Assembly (NCBI GenBank): GCA_028583405.1
Contig: CM053253.1
Span: 2,180,227 to 2,244,226 of the forward strand
Direction: 5' to 3'
Source: Pogonophryne albipinna
Lineage: Eukaryota > Chordata > Actinopteri > Perciformes > Artedidraconidae
DNA: 64,000 nucleotides
This document shows, in pieces, positions 24,009 through 38,340 of this stretch. The notes below the pieces were generated by a model that saw only the letters and a list, made by a program, of their open reading frames with translations, was not told the DNA's origin and did no database searches. Positions within the stretch are counted from its first letter, which is position 1, and every line of letters starts with the position of its first letter. The position numbers and the translations under genes were made by a program.

Positions 24009-24260
24009 GCATGTGTTTGTCAATGGGCTGTGTGTAGCCATAAAGCATGTGTAGGCTATAATGAGCGGCTTGTTTATTGAGTCGCTGGGATGTCTGTGCG
24101 ACCTTTGGGGGTCTGACCCCCCGCTGATCTGTCCTTAACCCTGAGTCAGATAAAGAGGCGGGACAGAACGAGCTTTGGAGTACACAGACTGGTCCTGATT
24201 CTGTAAACACCGTTAAAAGGCAGAGACAAGACGTCCCTCCATTCATCCCAGCCTGATATC

Positions 24261-26705
24261 CAGAGGTGTAAAGTAACTAAGTAAATGTACCCAAGTACTG
24301 TACTTAAGTCACATTTTGAGTTACTTGTACTTTACTTGAGTATTTCCATGTTATGCTACTTTGCACTTCTACTCCACTACAGTTCAGAGGTACATGGTGT
24401 ACTTTTCCTCCACTACATGTATTTAATACCTTTAGTTACTTCACAGATCTGGATGAATGATGTGAAATCTAATCAAGTGTTGAATCAGACTTTAGTTCCA
24501 CCTGGAGTAAATCCACCAGCTACCCTGCAGTCTACAAAGTCATTCAGACTAGCTGCACCTTCACCAGCTTTGAGAACACTTTCATGATCAATCATTATAA
24601 AACATATCATATCTATTATTCTGAAATGGACCAATCTGCACAACGACTACTTTTACTGTCTTTCACTATATTTTGATGAGAATACTTTCTACTTTCACTT
24701 GAGGAACATTTTGAATACAGGACTTTTACTGTAACAGAGTATTGCTACACTCTGGTACTTCTACTTTTACTCAAGTACAAGATCTGAGTACTTCTACCTT
24801 TACTCAAGTACAAGATCTGAGTACTTCTACTTTTACTCAAGTACAAGATCTGAGTACTTCTACTTTTACTCAAGTACAAGATCTGAGTACTTCTACTTTT
24901 ACTCAGGTACAAGACCTGAGTACTTCTACTTTTACTCAAGTACAAGATCTGAATACTTCTACTTTTACTCAAGTACAACATCTGAGTACTTCTACTTTTA
25001 CTCAAGTATAAGATCTGAGTACTTCTACTTTTACTCAAGTACAAGATCTGAGTACTTCTACTTTTACTCAGGTACAAGACCTGAGTACTTCTACTTTTAC
25101 TCAAGTACAAGATCTGAATACTTCTACTTTTACTCAAGTACAACATCTGAGTACTTCTACTTTTACTGAAGTACAAGACCTGAGTACTTCTACTTTTACT
25201 CAAGTACAAGATCTGAGTACTTCTACTTTTACTCAGGTACAAGACCTGAGTACTTCTACTTTTACTCAAGTACAAGATCTGAATACTTCTACTTTTACTC
25301 AAGTACAACATCTGAGTACTTCTACTTTTACTCAAGTACAAGATCTGAGTACTTCTACTTTTACTCTCAAGTACAAGATCTGAGGACTTCTACTTTTACT
25401 CTCAAGTACAAGACTTGAGTACTTTTACTCAAGAACAAGATCTGAGTACTTCTACTTTTACTCAAGTACACGATCTGAGTACTTCTACTTTTACTCAAGT
25501 ACAATATCTGAGTACTTCTACTTTTACTGAAGTACAAGACCTGAGTTCTTCTACTTTTACTCAAGAACAAGATCTGAGTACTTCTAATTTTACTCAAGTA
25601 CACGATCTGAGTACTTCTACTTTTACTCAAGTACACGATCTGAGTACTTCTACTTTTACTCAAGAACAAGATCTGAGTACTTCTACTTTTACTCAAGTAC
25701 AAGATCTGAGTACTTCTACTTTTACTCAAGTACAAGACCTGAGTACTTTTACTCAAGAACAAGATCTGAGTACTTCTACTTTTACTCAAGTACAATATCT
25801 GAGTACTTCTACTTTTACTGAAGTACAAGACCTGAGTTCTTCTACTTTTACACAAGAACAAGACCTGAGTACTTCTACTTTTACTCAAGTACAAGATCTG
25901 AGTACTTCTACTTTTACTAAAGTACACGATCTGAGTACTTCTACTTTTACTCAAGAACAAGATCTGAGTACTTCTACTTTTACTCAAGTACACGATCTGA
26001 GTACTTCTACTTTTACTCAAGTACAATATCTGAGTACTTCTACTTTTACTGAAGTACAAGACCTGAGTTCTTCTACTTTTACTCAAGAACAAGATCTGAG
26101 TATTTCTAATTTTACTCAAGTACACGATCTGAGTACTTCTACTTCTACTCAAGCACAAGATCTGAGTACTTCTACTTTTACTCAAGTACAAGATCTGAGT
26201 ACTTCTACTTTTACTCAAGTACACGATCTGAGTACTTCTACTTTTATTCAAGTACAAGACCTGAGTACTTCTACTTTTACTCAAGTACAAGATCTGAGTA
26301 CTTCTACTTTTATTCAAGTACAAGATCTGATTACTTCTACTTTTACTCAAGTACACGATCTGAGTACTTCTACTTTTACTCAAGTACAAGACCTGAGTAC
26401 TTCTACTTTTACTCAAGTACAAGATCTGAGTACTTCTACTTTTACTCAAGTACAAGATCTGAGTACTTCTACTTTTACTCAAGTACAAGATCTGAGAACT
26501 TCTACTTTTACTCAAGTACAAGATCTGAGAACTTCTACTTTTACTCAAGAACAAGATCTGAGTACTTCTACTTTTACTCAAGTACAATATCTGAGTACTT
26601 CTACTTTTACTCAAGTACAAGATCTGAGAACTTCTACTTTTACTCAAGTACAATATCTGAGTACTTCTACTTTTACTCAAGTACACGATCTGAGTACTTC
26701 TACTT
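24261..26705 (+). mobile_element. hAT-like MITE end followed by an expanded 33-bp array
   Basis: Starts CAGAGGTGTAAAGTAACTAA, the terminus of an abundant fish hAT-like MITE, with ~480 bp of unique sequence rich in AGTAC/GTACT motifs. It then passes into the 33-bp minisatellite. The opposite terminus was not found; the sequence becomes unrelated after 26705. Confidence 0.7.
24745..26705 (+). repeat. 33-bp minisatellite array (~59 units)
   Basis: Units read GAGTACTTCTACTTTTACTC plus AAGTACAAGATCT. The 33-bp period keeps both strands open for hundreds of codons (about 440 plus, 496 minus), which is not coding evidence. Variant units (CACGATCT, CAATATCT, GAACAAGATCT, GACCTGAGTTCTTC) recur in the same order, showing higher-order structure. 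Confidence 0.98.
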
Positions 26706-28225
26706 GTAGGTCTGGTTCCTCCTCTCTCCCTCCCTCTCCCTAAAAAGCAAAAGGCAGAAGTAGATCTTGCCCCAGTTGCTCTCATTCGGAGCCTGGGAGA
26801 AATACTGTGGTGGATTGTGTGGTCCGTCCCCCCCCCCCCCCCCCCCGTTGGGAGCATTAGGATTGGGACGCCACATCAAACGCCTCCAGCTTCCCCGATC
26901 CATGTCTTCCTGGTTTACGCAGCAGAGAAGATGAAACAAGTGAAAAAGCAGGGCTGAATGTTCCCAATGTTCCGTCTCAGCGCGAGGAAGTGGCCTTCTT
27001 ACGTCTCCAGCCCACGAGTCCCAGCCATGGAATATTTATAATGCAAATGCGTCCAAGACATTATGCAAGAGATCAGCTTATCAATATTCCTGTTTATTCT
27101 GCAGCCAACGCCGGCACCACGGGGACGACATTAGACATTCATAGACATTCTTATCAGTCGTCGCGTGGCTGTTATTGGTCTGTTACCGTGGAAACAGCAT
27201 CGTACGGCTCGATGTATTAGTGTCAGCTAAAGTGACTTCTCTACCAATCTATGCAGTACATTAATGCACACAATGTTGACAATATCTGTTTTTTTTACTG
27301 CACATATTTAATATTTTATTCCATTCTATTTTAATGTAAATACTGCTTTATTTAGCGTTTATGTTACTTTTTACTTTTATGCAAGCACCACGACATCAAG
27401 TCAAACTGCTCGTACGTGTCAACCTACCTGGTGATACACCTGATTGTGATCAGAGAGGAGACTTTGCTCTCTGTCCAATGAACTCTAAGTGCTTGACTTT
27501 TCTGCTCTGAGTCGCCAGCTGGCAGGAGCTTCTCCTCCTCTTGTTTCCCCGCTGACCTTGCTGAAGTACGCAGGCAGAAAGAGGACAGACGGAGAAAGAG
27601 TAAACATCTTTAGGACAGAAAAAAAACACAGCAATAGATTAGCGAGCAGCGTCTGTCAGAGTGGATATCTGGCGCAGAGCCAAGCTTTATTGATTTGCTT
27701 TACAAAGAATGGGCCAGATAGCTGTGATTAGCCAATTCATTACTGCTGCCTCTCAGAGTGCTCCAGAATTAGATAAAAGGGGGGGGGGGGGGGGGAATGA
27801 GAGCAAACTATTACTTTGTAAACTTGCAGAGAAACTCAAACTGTGGCAACAACACAGCGAGTCTTTTTGAACTTCTTGATGAATTCCCCGCTACTTTACA
27901 CGCATGCTAATGATGCTCCTCATTAGAAGCAGTTACGAGCAGAGAAACGAAACACGAGCATTGTTGTTGTGTTTGATAGCACGCATAATGATCCTAGATT
28001 ACAGCAGCGACCCAACACAGCGCCGCTCTCATCTGCTTTGCAAATGCATGCTTCCATTTCGAGTGTGTTTTCAAGCCGCGCGGCGCCCATAGATCTCTGA
28101 AATGAGAAGTGTTTGGGCTTTGATGATATACTAAACTGTTGTCTGTGTGAAGGCAAAGTGAGTGTGACAGCGACTAATGTTTGTGTCTGATAGTGAGACA
28201 GCTTTACTGCTCCTCTGCCTGCCTG
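26706..28225. other. Intron 3 stretch with a LINE-tail-like segment
   Basis: Contains poly-C (26827-26846), a T/A-rich segment at 27230-27375 (TTTTACTGCACATATTTAAT) resembling 3' tails of fish LINEs, and poly-G (27780-27795). The remainder is unassigned. Confidence 0.45.
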
Positions 28226-28432
<207 letters not shown>

Positions 28433-28639
28433 ATTGGCCCTGCACACATCGTTTCTTTGATTTGCCGTCTGACGTCCTGCAGTCATCTGGCTAATCGTGT
28501 ATTATGGCTGTTATGACCATAATGACTAGGAACTGTAGTACGATTCTCTCTCGGTGGGACTTTTAACCAGCATGGCGGAGGACTCGGGCCACGTGGGAAC
28601 ATGTTTTAGAGATCTGGTCAAAGTTCAAATGAAAACTTA

Positions 28640-29000
28640 TTTTCTCAGAAATCTGTCTTTTTCCCTTAATTCCAACTTTTTCTTAGAATTCATACTTTTG
28701 TTTTTCTGAATTTTTCTCAATTCTAACTTTAATCTTACAATTTCCCCAGAATTCTGACTTTTTCACCGAATTCCGATGTTTTCTCGAAATCATTTTTTTC
28801 CACAAAATTCAAACTTTTTCTCAGATTTCAGACATTTTCTCCCAAATCTTTAGTTTTTGCAGAATTCCGACTTTTTCTCAGAAATCAGATTTTTTCACAG
28901 ATTTCCCACTTTTTCTCAAAATTCTCAATTTTTCTCAGATTTCCGAAGTGTTTTTTTTCAGAATTCTGACTTTAATCTCAGGACTCAATCCCTTTTGGTC
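28640..29000 (+). repeat. AT-rich degenerate repeat related to 8946-9580
   Basis: Irregular copies of CTTTTTCTCAGAATTCTGAC-like motifs, more diverged than in intron 2. Confidence 0.75.
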
Positions 29001-29302
29001 AGATCCCAACAATTAAATCACACGTGGCCCTAATCCTCTTCCGTAAAACATTATCTGTTTCCCTCTGAAACCTTGTGTCTCTAGTGAAGCATCGTGGCCT
29101 TCATCATCATCCCGGATGTCCTTTTCGCTCCATTTTAATTCCCACATTCCTCCTGTCCTCATTCCTCCCTCCATCTCTCTGACCTCAGGCCTGTCGAGTC
29201 TCTCCTCAGCCTAATGAACAGTGATACAGTGCTAATAGCACGAGATAATACTTCAAGCCACTGGTAATCTCCACTCACTCTGCCTCTACACTAACCTGTG
29301 CC

Positions 29303-29457
<155 letters not shown>

Positions 29458-29649
29458 GAACACCTCTCTGCCTCCTGACAGCTGCATGTCAGGTCGTGGC
29501 CTCCTGCGGTTATGAAACCGATCTGTCAGCCTCGACTCGTCTTAATAGTCCGGCAGCTGCAGTCTTAATGGGAAGAGACGGATCCTCCTGCAGAGTGTGT
29601 ATCAGACACCGTGTAGCACTCACCTTTCCATTGTAAAATGATTTTATAT

Positions 29650-29960
29650 TAGGGATGGGAGGATAAAGGAGTTACCGCGATACCAAACACACAGGTTTAT
29701 TGTGGTGAATTGTGTTTCATTATTTCATTTGTAAAAATGTCCCAACTTGGGATCAATAAAGTGCTTCTTATCTTATCAGGATCTTTGGGAATATCCTAAC
29801 ATAAGAACGTTTTTTGTTGTAAAATGACACTCGGTTAATGTTGAAAATGGTCAAAAAATAACACTTTATTTCTAATGTATTTTACCAGAGAGAATTTGGC
29901 TTCACCCATAAAGGTATTCCCAACTTTATGGCATGTAGGTCTTATAGTTGTTGATTACAT
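29650..29960 (+). mobile_element. Old dispersed repeat, copy 1, with LINE tail inserted
   Basis: Segments ACCAAACACACAGGTTTATTG, TATCCTAACATAAGAACGTT and AAAGGTATTCCCAACTTTAT match 34430-34564 plus 35669-35760. Inside it, 29715-29775 (CTTGGGATCAATAAAGTGCT then TATCTTATC) is a LINE-type 3' tail that is absent from the second copy. Confidence 0.65.
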
Positions 29961-30134
29961 GTCACTAAAAAATGAAAATGGACACATGATGATGAGGATT
30001 GAACCTTGATTTACTATAAACAAATACACATTATAAAACCATGCAGTTGCAGTTCAAAACCTATATGGCCATTTTTACGTAAGAAAATGCCCAAAAATAT
30101 CTTGCCAAAATATTGTTAATACATTAAATTATAT

Positions 30135-30295
30135 GTCACTTGTTAGACGCTTTTATCCAAAGTGACTCACATACTCAATACTGTGGGCAATCCCCACCAG
30201 AGCACTTTGGGGTGAAGTGTCTCACGGACACAACGGCATGCTGACTGCAGTGGGGTTTGAACACCTACGCACAACCCACTGCGCCACACACCTCT
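30135..30295 (+). mobile_element. SINE-like dispersed repeat
   Basis: Contains TTAGACGCTTTTATCCAAAG and TGACTCACATAC, the common teleost GACGCTTTTATCCAAAGCGACTT motif, followed by CAGTGGGGTTTGAAC, which looks like a B-box-like tRNA-derived element. A partial second copy lies at 34150-34235. Confidence 0.5.
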
Positions 30296-30544
30296 CTAAT
30301 AGCCGGCAAGATCACCAGGAAATTGTGTAAGATGTTTCGTCCTTCTCAGAAACGGTAATCAATGGATAGAGATCGTAGAGAAAATCCATATCATGGAAAA
30401 ACTGACACAAGAATCACAGTTAGGAGAAAAATGGGAATGACACAAGCGACAAAGATTACCGATTACTACGGACTCAATGAGAGGAACTGTTGGACTGATA
30501 TGTCAGTATATGTGTGTGGAGAGATTGATTAAAAGATTATGTGT

Positions 30545-31420
30545 AACGCAGTGGCGAGCCGTGACTTTTATACCTAGACCCTCTGAACCCCCTTTCCCTC
30601 GAAAGAAAAGAAGAGTTATTACGTCACAGCGTAGACTTCAGCGGAATATCAAAACAGCCTATAAGGTATATAAACACCTATCATGACAGGGCACCCACAG
30701 CCAAGTGACAATTACAAATGAACTAAGTCGGCACGGCGGCCCACATTGAAAATGACTTAGGCCTACCTTTGATGATCAATCACTTAAACACAAAGTCCGT
30801 CCTCCTGTCCTTTTGGATGAAGCACTTGCGGGTCATTCAGCTGATCCTTTGCCACTCCAGTTTATCATTGGAACTCAATCTTGAAAATGACTCGGTTAAT
30901 AATTTTGCAAACGATGTCATCACTATCACTGAAGTGAGCCATCATGAACGAACTTATGCTAATCATAAATCTATCGATCATAAATCTATCGATTAGATGT
31001 ATGATTCGAAAATAATAAAAGTAGGGCAGACATGTGGATATTATCCGTCTGAACAAAACGTGCATTTATCAAACAGGTTCGTTTTCCACAGACCTTATTT
31101 CCAGCTGTTTTCCAAAATCCTATGGAGAAATCTCACTGCTTTCTGTCGAGGGAATCTGAGCGCAGCTTACTTCCGGGTTTTAGGACGCGTCACTGCACCA
31201 CTTGCATAGACCTCACAGCGGGCGGAACTTGTCATAAAGTCCGCGAAAATAAAGCCCGCCCATTTAGAGGGAAGATATGATTGGTCAATTGTACTGTCAT
31301 GTGACATTACTCTCTCGTTGAGTTACTATAACTGGCCCTCTGTGAATGTAGAGAGGGACCAACAAGCTCTCCCGTCTTCACAGTAACTCGCAGAGACGGC
31401 ATTTAACCCTTCACATTCCA
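30545..31420. other. Probable DNA-transposon remnant, class unknown
   Basis: Starts near AACGCAGTGGCGAGCCGTGA, a terminus-like sequence recalled from fish repeats, and includes a small duplicated CATAAATCTATCGAT (30963-30994). No matching right terminus was found, so limits and class are uncertain. Confidence 0.3.
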
Positions 31421-31519
31421 ACAGAAACTGAACAGGCAGATTCGAAGGATTTATTTAATTGGAAATGTTATTTTAAATACAATTAAATCAAGTTATTTTT
31501 GTAAAACTAATGAAAAATA

Positions 31520-31600
31520 TAACAACAAAAAAACATAAAAAATAATATTTTTTTTTTTTTTTTTTTTAATGTTTTCAAATATTTTTTTTTTTAATATCTT
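31520..31600 (+). repeat. Poly-A/poly-T low-complexity tract
   Basis: Long homopolymeric T runs within A/T-only sequence. Confidence 0.9.
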
Positions 31601-31824
31601 AGGCCCTCACAGAGGAGTGAGGAGGGGCGGAAATACATGTGCAATATGCCGTTAATGACTTTGCAATATACGCTAAATCCTCAGATCTGTTACAGGATGT
31701 GTATTTTGTAAATGGTGTAATCTTTAATATGTTTTTAACGCATGCTTCTTAGTTAACATTACGCTGTCTTTGGCTCTTTTCTGCTGTAACAAATGTAAAT
31801 GTCGCCTCTGTGTGGGACGAGTAA

Positions 31825-31970
31825 GTCAAAGTCAACTTTATTGTCAATCTCAAAATATGTTTGTACACACAGAAAGATCAAAATACTGTTTCCCACAGTC
31901 CCGAGGTATAAAAAACTCACACATTCAAATGCAAGAACACTCAAAAATTTACAAAAAAACCACAAAATAA
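31825..31970 (-). mobile_element. Dispersed retroelement 3'-end-like repeat
   Basis: AAAGTCAACTTTATTGTCAA and AGAAAGATCAAAATACTGTT with TCCCACAGTCCCGAGG match a pattern recalled as common in teleost genomes (TTTATTGTCA...ACACAGAAAGATCG...). No coding capacity. Confidence 0.5.
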
Positions 31971-32183
31971 CCGTGCTGGATTTTTGTGTGTGTGTGTGGG
32001 GGGGGGGGTTAAAGTCCTGGTCCAGTGGGAAACACCAGCCTCACCGAGAGGGTCCTGATATCAGAGGTCAGAGGTCGGCTCCCTCTGCTGTTACCCATTA
32101 AACAGTAATGGTTAGCGGTTGGGAAAACATCATGTTGGTAACCTGAGTGAAGGTAAAGGGTCAGGGCCGATGGGGGGGGGGGG

Positions 32184-32374
32184 GTCAGAATCAGAGACAG
32201 GTTTATCACCAGGTAGGTCGACACGTACGAGGAATTTGACTTGGTGTCGTGGTGCATACATAAAAGTAAAACACAGATTAAAAACACAGATTAAGAAACT
32301 ATGATAACATTACAATATAATAAAACACATAGTAAAATAAAGCAGTATTTACATTGAAATAGAATCGAATACAA
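32184..32374 (-). mobile_element. Dispersed retroelement 3'-end-like repeat, interrupted by a hAT MITE
   Basis: CAGAATCAGAGACAGGTTTAT and ACGAGGAATTTGACTTGGTG match a teleost repeat recalled as GAATCAGAATCAGCTTTATT...GGAATTTGACTTGGTG. The A-rich tail is cut at 32374 by the hAT-like element listed next. Confidence 0.55.
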
Positions 32375-32643
32375 CTGCCGTTCCCAACTTTTTTCAATTC
32401 AGGGCAATCAAAAAAGGTTTCGCGGCCCACATTCAACCATAAACAATACGGAGTTCTGATTGGTCGATTCAGAACATGTGACACGTTGTTAATCCAGTAG
32501 AACAGACCGCTGTCAAGGACTGGAATGACCGTTGCTAAGGAGGATCAACAAAGAGAAAGGAAAGGATGATGAAATGAAAATGTTTCCACACAACTCATAA
32601 TGTTTTGCAAATGATTCGGCGGCCCACGTGTTGGGAACCGCTG
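32375..32643 (+). mobile_element. Complete hAT-like MITE with 8-bp target duplication
   Basis: A 269-bp element with inverted ends CTGCCGTTCCCAACTTTTTT and ...GTTGGGAACCGCTG, flanked by GAATACAA (32367-32374) and GAATAAAA (32644-32651), seven of eight bases identical. GCGGCCCAC appears near both ends. Non-coding. Confidence 0.8.
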
Positions 32644-32812
32644 GAATAAAAGATGCTCGGTGACGTCAGGTCGGATTATCAGAGAGGTGATAAATCCATG
32701 GAATCACAAACACAGCGCCATCTTTCCTCCTCTTTACTCCACGTTAAAGCATTTCCTGCTGTGGGTTAGGGTTAGCGTCAGTCTTTGGTGGATTTGGAAG
32801 CAGCTCAGTGGG

Positions 32813-33118
<306 letters not shown>

Positions 33119-33637
33119 TAAGGTGTGTTTAGTGTGATGATTTGTTAGCAGACGAACCAGTTTCAGTCCTGCGTTGGTTACATTTTAATTATTAGAGGGC
33201 GGAGATCTTGTCTGCATCATTTGCATTTTGCTTCCCTCAGGTGTTGTACTAAAAGCACAAGTGTGTGTAACGTCTCCTAAATGTGTGCACACAATAGAGC
33301 TGAAGGTGTGTGTATTGTGTGTTTTGTTATGTTGGACGATACAGGATTTTAATGCATTGGCGTATTCTTGAATTACAGTTAAAAAAAGAGTCAAATTAAA
33401 TATTTATTTTTCCTCTATTTCTGCAGAGGGACCCTTTGACTTATACATTTCTTGTGTCCCGTATAAAGTATGTTGACTAAAAAAAGCATATTTGGATAAT
33501 CATGAAATGTTTTCTCCCATGCCCAGTGCGGCGCTCGTACACATTTCACTCCATTATTTGTATGAGGGAGGTGTGCAGAAAGTCCTTTGATCAAACAAGC
33601 AAACATTTCACTCTATTTCAAGAGTGTTTCATCACGT

Positions 33638-33730
<93 letters not shown>
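33638..33730 (+). repeat. (CA)n microsatellite
   Basis: Pure CA run of about 90 bases. Confidence 0.99.
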
Positions 33731-33731
<1 letters not shown>

Positions 33732-33877
33732 GGGATGAAGGGGGGGGCTTTGACTTCCAGCTGATTAGGAAACAAACACTTGTGTCAGGAGTTTTTCATG
33801 GTAATGCGCTCAGAGTGGTGCGGGTCTGGGAACATTTATCTGCAGGTATGCTGTGTTTGGGCTGGATTTTAAAGGGT

Positions 33878-33878
<1 letters not shown>

Positions 33879-33925
<47 letters not shown>
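33879..33925 (+). repeat. (TG)n microsatellite
   Basis: Pure TG run of about 45 bases. Confidence 0.97.
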
Positions 33926-34149
33926 AGATGAATCTCGGCTGTAAGGCGATCGCACCGTGTTTGGGTTACTGAACGCTGGGAGTGCTGCCCTCGTTAAATA
34001 AGACACAGTGTGTAACACAGCTGATCAGATTAGCGCGGATGGTCAGGTTTCTCTGCCCCCCGTCCGACATCTTGACTCCATTGGTTCTAAACACACTGCA
34101 GAACAAAGGGGGGGTTCACACTGATGGTACAGAGTAGTTGTTAAATTGA

Positions 34150-34235
34150 GTTTACATTACATTTACGAGACGCTTTTACCCAAAAACGACTTACAATAAG
34201 TGCATTGAACCGTGAGGATACTCAGTAAAGAAGGC
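34150..34235 (+). mobile_element. SINE-like dispersed repeat, partial copy
   Basis: CATTTACGAGACGCTTTTAC and CGACTTACAATAAGTGCATT match the family at 30135-30295 and the widespread teleost consensus. Confidence 0.5.
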
Positions 34236-34689
34236 AAGAATCCTGCAGGTACTTTAGCTGTCGATAAGCTGAACCCTTTATAAGTGCTGCATTCAAACCT
34301 TTTTATATTATATTGGTAGAGGTGCATTGGAAACAGGAGGACTTGCAGATGTGCGATGGAAGATGTGTAGACTTTCTGAGGTTCACTCTCTGGAGGAAAC
34401 ATAGGGGCGAGCCTTTGCAGACCATTTGGGATTCACCGCCATACAAAACACACAGGTTCATTGTGGGGAATTCCCATTATCAGGATCATTGGGATTATCC
34501 CAACATGAGAAAGGTTTTTCTTTTTGGAAAATGACACTCAGTTAATGCTGGAAATGGTCTAAAAAGAGCGCTTCCTCCTCCATCCATCCATCTTCTCCCG
34601 CTTCTCCGTGGTCGGGTCTCGGGGGTAGCAGTTCCAGCAGAGAGCCCCAAACTTTCCTTTCCCCTCATCAACCAGCTCTGACTGGGGGA

Positions 34690-35319
34690 TAGGGCTGTCC
34701 CGAATACCATTTTTCGGGTAGATATTCTGTAGTAATCAGCAGCGAATATTCGAATATTCGGCCCGCACGGGGGGGGGGGGGTAGGGTGCGTAGTAATCAG
34801 CAGCGAACCACTTCAACACGTGTATTTCGGTGTATTCACGACATTCATTTTATTATTCTACAGTATTGTTGTTTTATAGTTATTTATTAAAGTAACCCAA
34901 TTTGTGTTCTTTGAAATTGAAAAGGATATCGCATTGTGTTTGTTACTTTCGTTGCAGTTGTATTATGTCTTAAGTGTAATTTGGCTTGGCTTCCTATTTA
35001 TGGACATAATTTATTTTGAAGGAGAGTTAGAGCTGTTGACAGGAAGTTGTTGTTGCTATGGAAACAACGTGACAGAGATTAACAGAGAAAAGTAATATCT
35101 ACATATAAAGACGGAGAAAGTAAACAATAACGTTTATGGTTAAGTGTTAGCACCCCCCGAAGAGGCACAAGCTCGTACGTTGATATTGGAGATTTCAACA
35201 AATTCAATTTGAAAAAAAAATGGGAAAAAACGAACAAAACAAATATCCGAATAACGAAATTGAAACCCGAATAGTACCCCAACGAACGGATATGTATTGA
35301 TATTCGGGTACAGCTCTGA
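34690..35319 (+). mobile_element. hAT-like MITE nested in the LINE, with 8-bp target duplication
   Basis: A 630-bp element from TAGGGCTGTCCCGAATACCA to the inverted match ending ATTCGGGTACAGCTCTGA, flanked by CTGGGGGA (34682-34689) and CTGGAGGA (35320-35327). The interior contains GAATATTCGAATATTCG near 34745. It interrupts LINE sequence that resumes directly after it. Confidence 0.85.
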
Positions 35320-35656
35320 CTGGAGGATCCCAAGGCGCTCCCAGGCCAGCGAAGAGATATAATCCCTCCACCTGGTCCTAGGTCTACCCCTCGGTCTCTT
35401 CCCAGCTGGACGTGCCTGGAACACCTCCCTAGGGAGGCGCCCAGGTGGCATCCTAACTAGGTGCCCGAACCACCTCAACTGGCTCCTTTCGACGCGAAGG
35501 AGGAGCGGCTCAACTCCGAGTCCCTCCCGGATGACCGAACTTCTCCCCTTATCCCTAAGGGAGACACCAGCCACCCTGCGGAGAAAACACATCTCTGCCG
35601 CTTGTATCCGCGATCTCGTTCTTTCGGTCATGACCCATCCTTCATGACCGTAGGTG
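35320..35656 (-). pseudogene. Non-LTR retrotransposon polyprotein, C-terminal fragment
   Basis: The minus strand from about 35656 reads through GHEGWVMTERTRSRIQAAEM, CFLRRVAGVSLRDKGRSSVI, LGVEPLLLRVERSQLRWFGH, RMPPGRLPREVFQA and GRPRTRWRDYISSLAWERLG. This is the C-terminal tail found in many fish LINE polyproteins after the reverse transcriptase, ending near the hAT insertion. 5' truncation removed the catalytic domains, so it is inactive. The clade is not assigned. Confidence 0.85.
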
Positions 35657-35760
35657 AGAGCGCTTCCTTTCAGATATATTTGACCAGAGAAGGTTTTGCA
35701 TGATAAAGGTATTCCCAACTTTGTATGTATCTTATAGTAGTTGATTATTTCACACTAACC

Positions 35761-37345
<1,585 letters not shown>

Positions 37346-38205
37346 TTTGTGTGTTGTGTTTCCCCATTCCTCCACATGCTCCTTTGTTCCCGCTCCGTCT
37401 CCCAGGCTCTGACACAAATGAAGGGATGAGAGGGCTCTCATATAGCCCGTAATGCTCCTCTCCTCTGGGGCCCAGCAGCTCATTAACCTGCGCTAGTCTC
37501 CGCATGCCTCCATTAAAGAGAGACGCCTGGCTCCCGAGCGAAAAGACCATCTCCTTCTTCCTTTTCATCAACGTTCTCCGAAGATCGGACTCATTACGCC
37601 GCCTTCATCGCGGACGTTGCTATCGATGCCGACGCGTTGATTCGTCTGTCATGTCCGCTGAGCTTTAATGTGACATGTTTACCACACATCGGAATAATGA
37701 CGTCCACATTATGTACAAGTGGATTCCCATGAATAGCAAGTGGGTACTTTAAAGGGGGACGAGTGGTGGGACGTAAACAGAAGAGGCGGCGGCGTTTACC
37801 AGGGTGGATGTAAAAGTAATCTGATTTTGGATGACCTCGATATACAAGAGAAAATACACATAAATACGTTTTTCTTATTAACGCTTAAATATCAAATGTT
37901 TTGGAATATGAAAGACATGCTGTATTCTGCACCCATGTTACACCGTTATTAAAGCTATATTACTTATGAATGCACACCTATTACTCCCATATTACACTAT
38001 TATTACACCTACATTACATATAGTACACCAGACCCATGTTACACCAGTACACCATGCTCTATTTAGTTTAGTTTACTAACATTGTAATCCTTTTAGGAAT
38101 CCCTGCATTTAAGAAATGTAGCAGTAATCAGATCTTTTTTATATAACTGTAAGCAAATGAATTTTTTTTCTTTGTAATCCCGTTACACGTAATCCATCAC
38201 TCCTG
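37346..38205. other. Intron 3 stretch without recognised features
   Basis: Mixed sequence. 37940-38060 holds degenerate repeats of a TTACACC motif (CATGTTACACC, ATTACACTATTATTACACCT). Confidence 0.45.
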
Positions 38206-38210
38206 GCTTT

Positions 38211-38265
38211 ACACACACACACACACACGCACGCACACACACACACACGCACGCACTGACGCACG

Positions 38266-38337
<72 letters not shown>
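38211..38337 (+). repeat. (CA)n with CACG interruptions
   Basis: CA tract in which GCACGCAC interruptions cluster in the left half (38228-38270). Confidence 0.97.

Positions 38338-38340
<3 letters not shown>

Larger units (their letters stand above)
34577..35656 (-). mobile_element. 5'-truncated LINE insertion with 12-bp target duplication
   Basis: Flanked by AGAGCGCTTCCT at 34565-34576 and 35657-35668. Minus orientation: the 3' end carries a GGATGGATGG-type microsatellite tail (34577-34590). The insert includes the C-terminal part of a non-LTR polyprotein and is itself interrupted at 34690-35319. Confidence 0.88.
34430..35760 (+). mobile_element. Old dispersed repeat, copy 2, split by a LINE
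   Basis: Left part 34430-34564 and right part 35669-35760 together match 29650-29960 (ACACACAGGTTCATTGTGGG, ATGACACTCAGTTAATGCTG, AAAGGTATTCCCAACTTTGT). They are separated by a LINE insertion bracketed by a 12-bp target duplication. Confidence 0.7.

Noticed and set aside
24745..26857. Long ORFs of 11-residue repeats (STSTFTQVQDL type) on the plus strand and a matching minus ORF
   Set aside because: A 33-bp minisatellite explains both strands being open; variants include nonsynonymous and indel changes without pattern, and no gene signals surround it.
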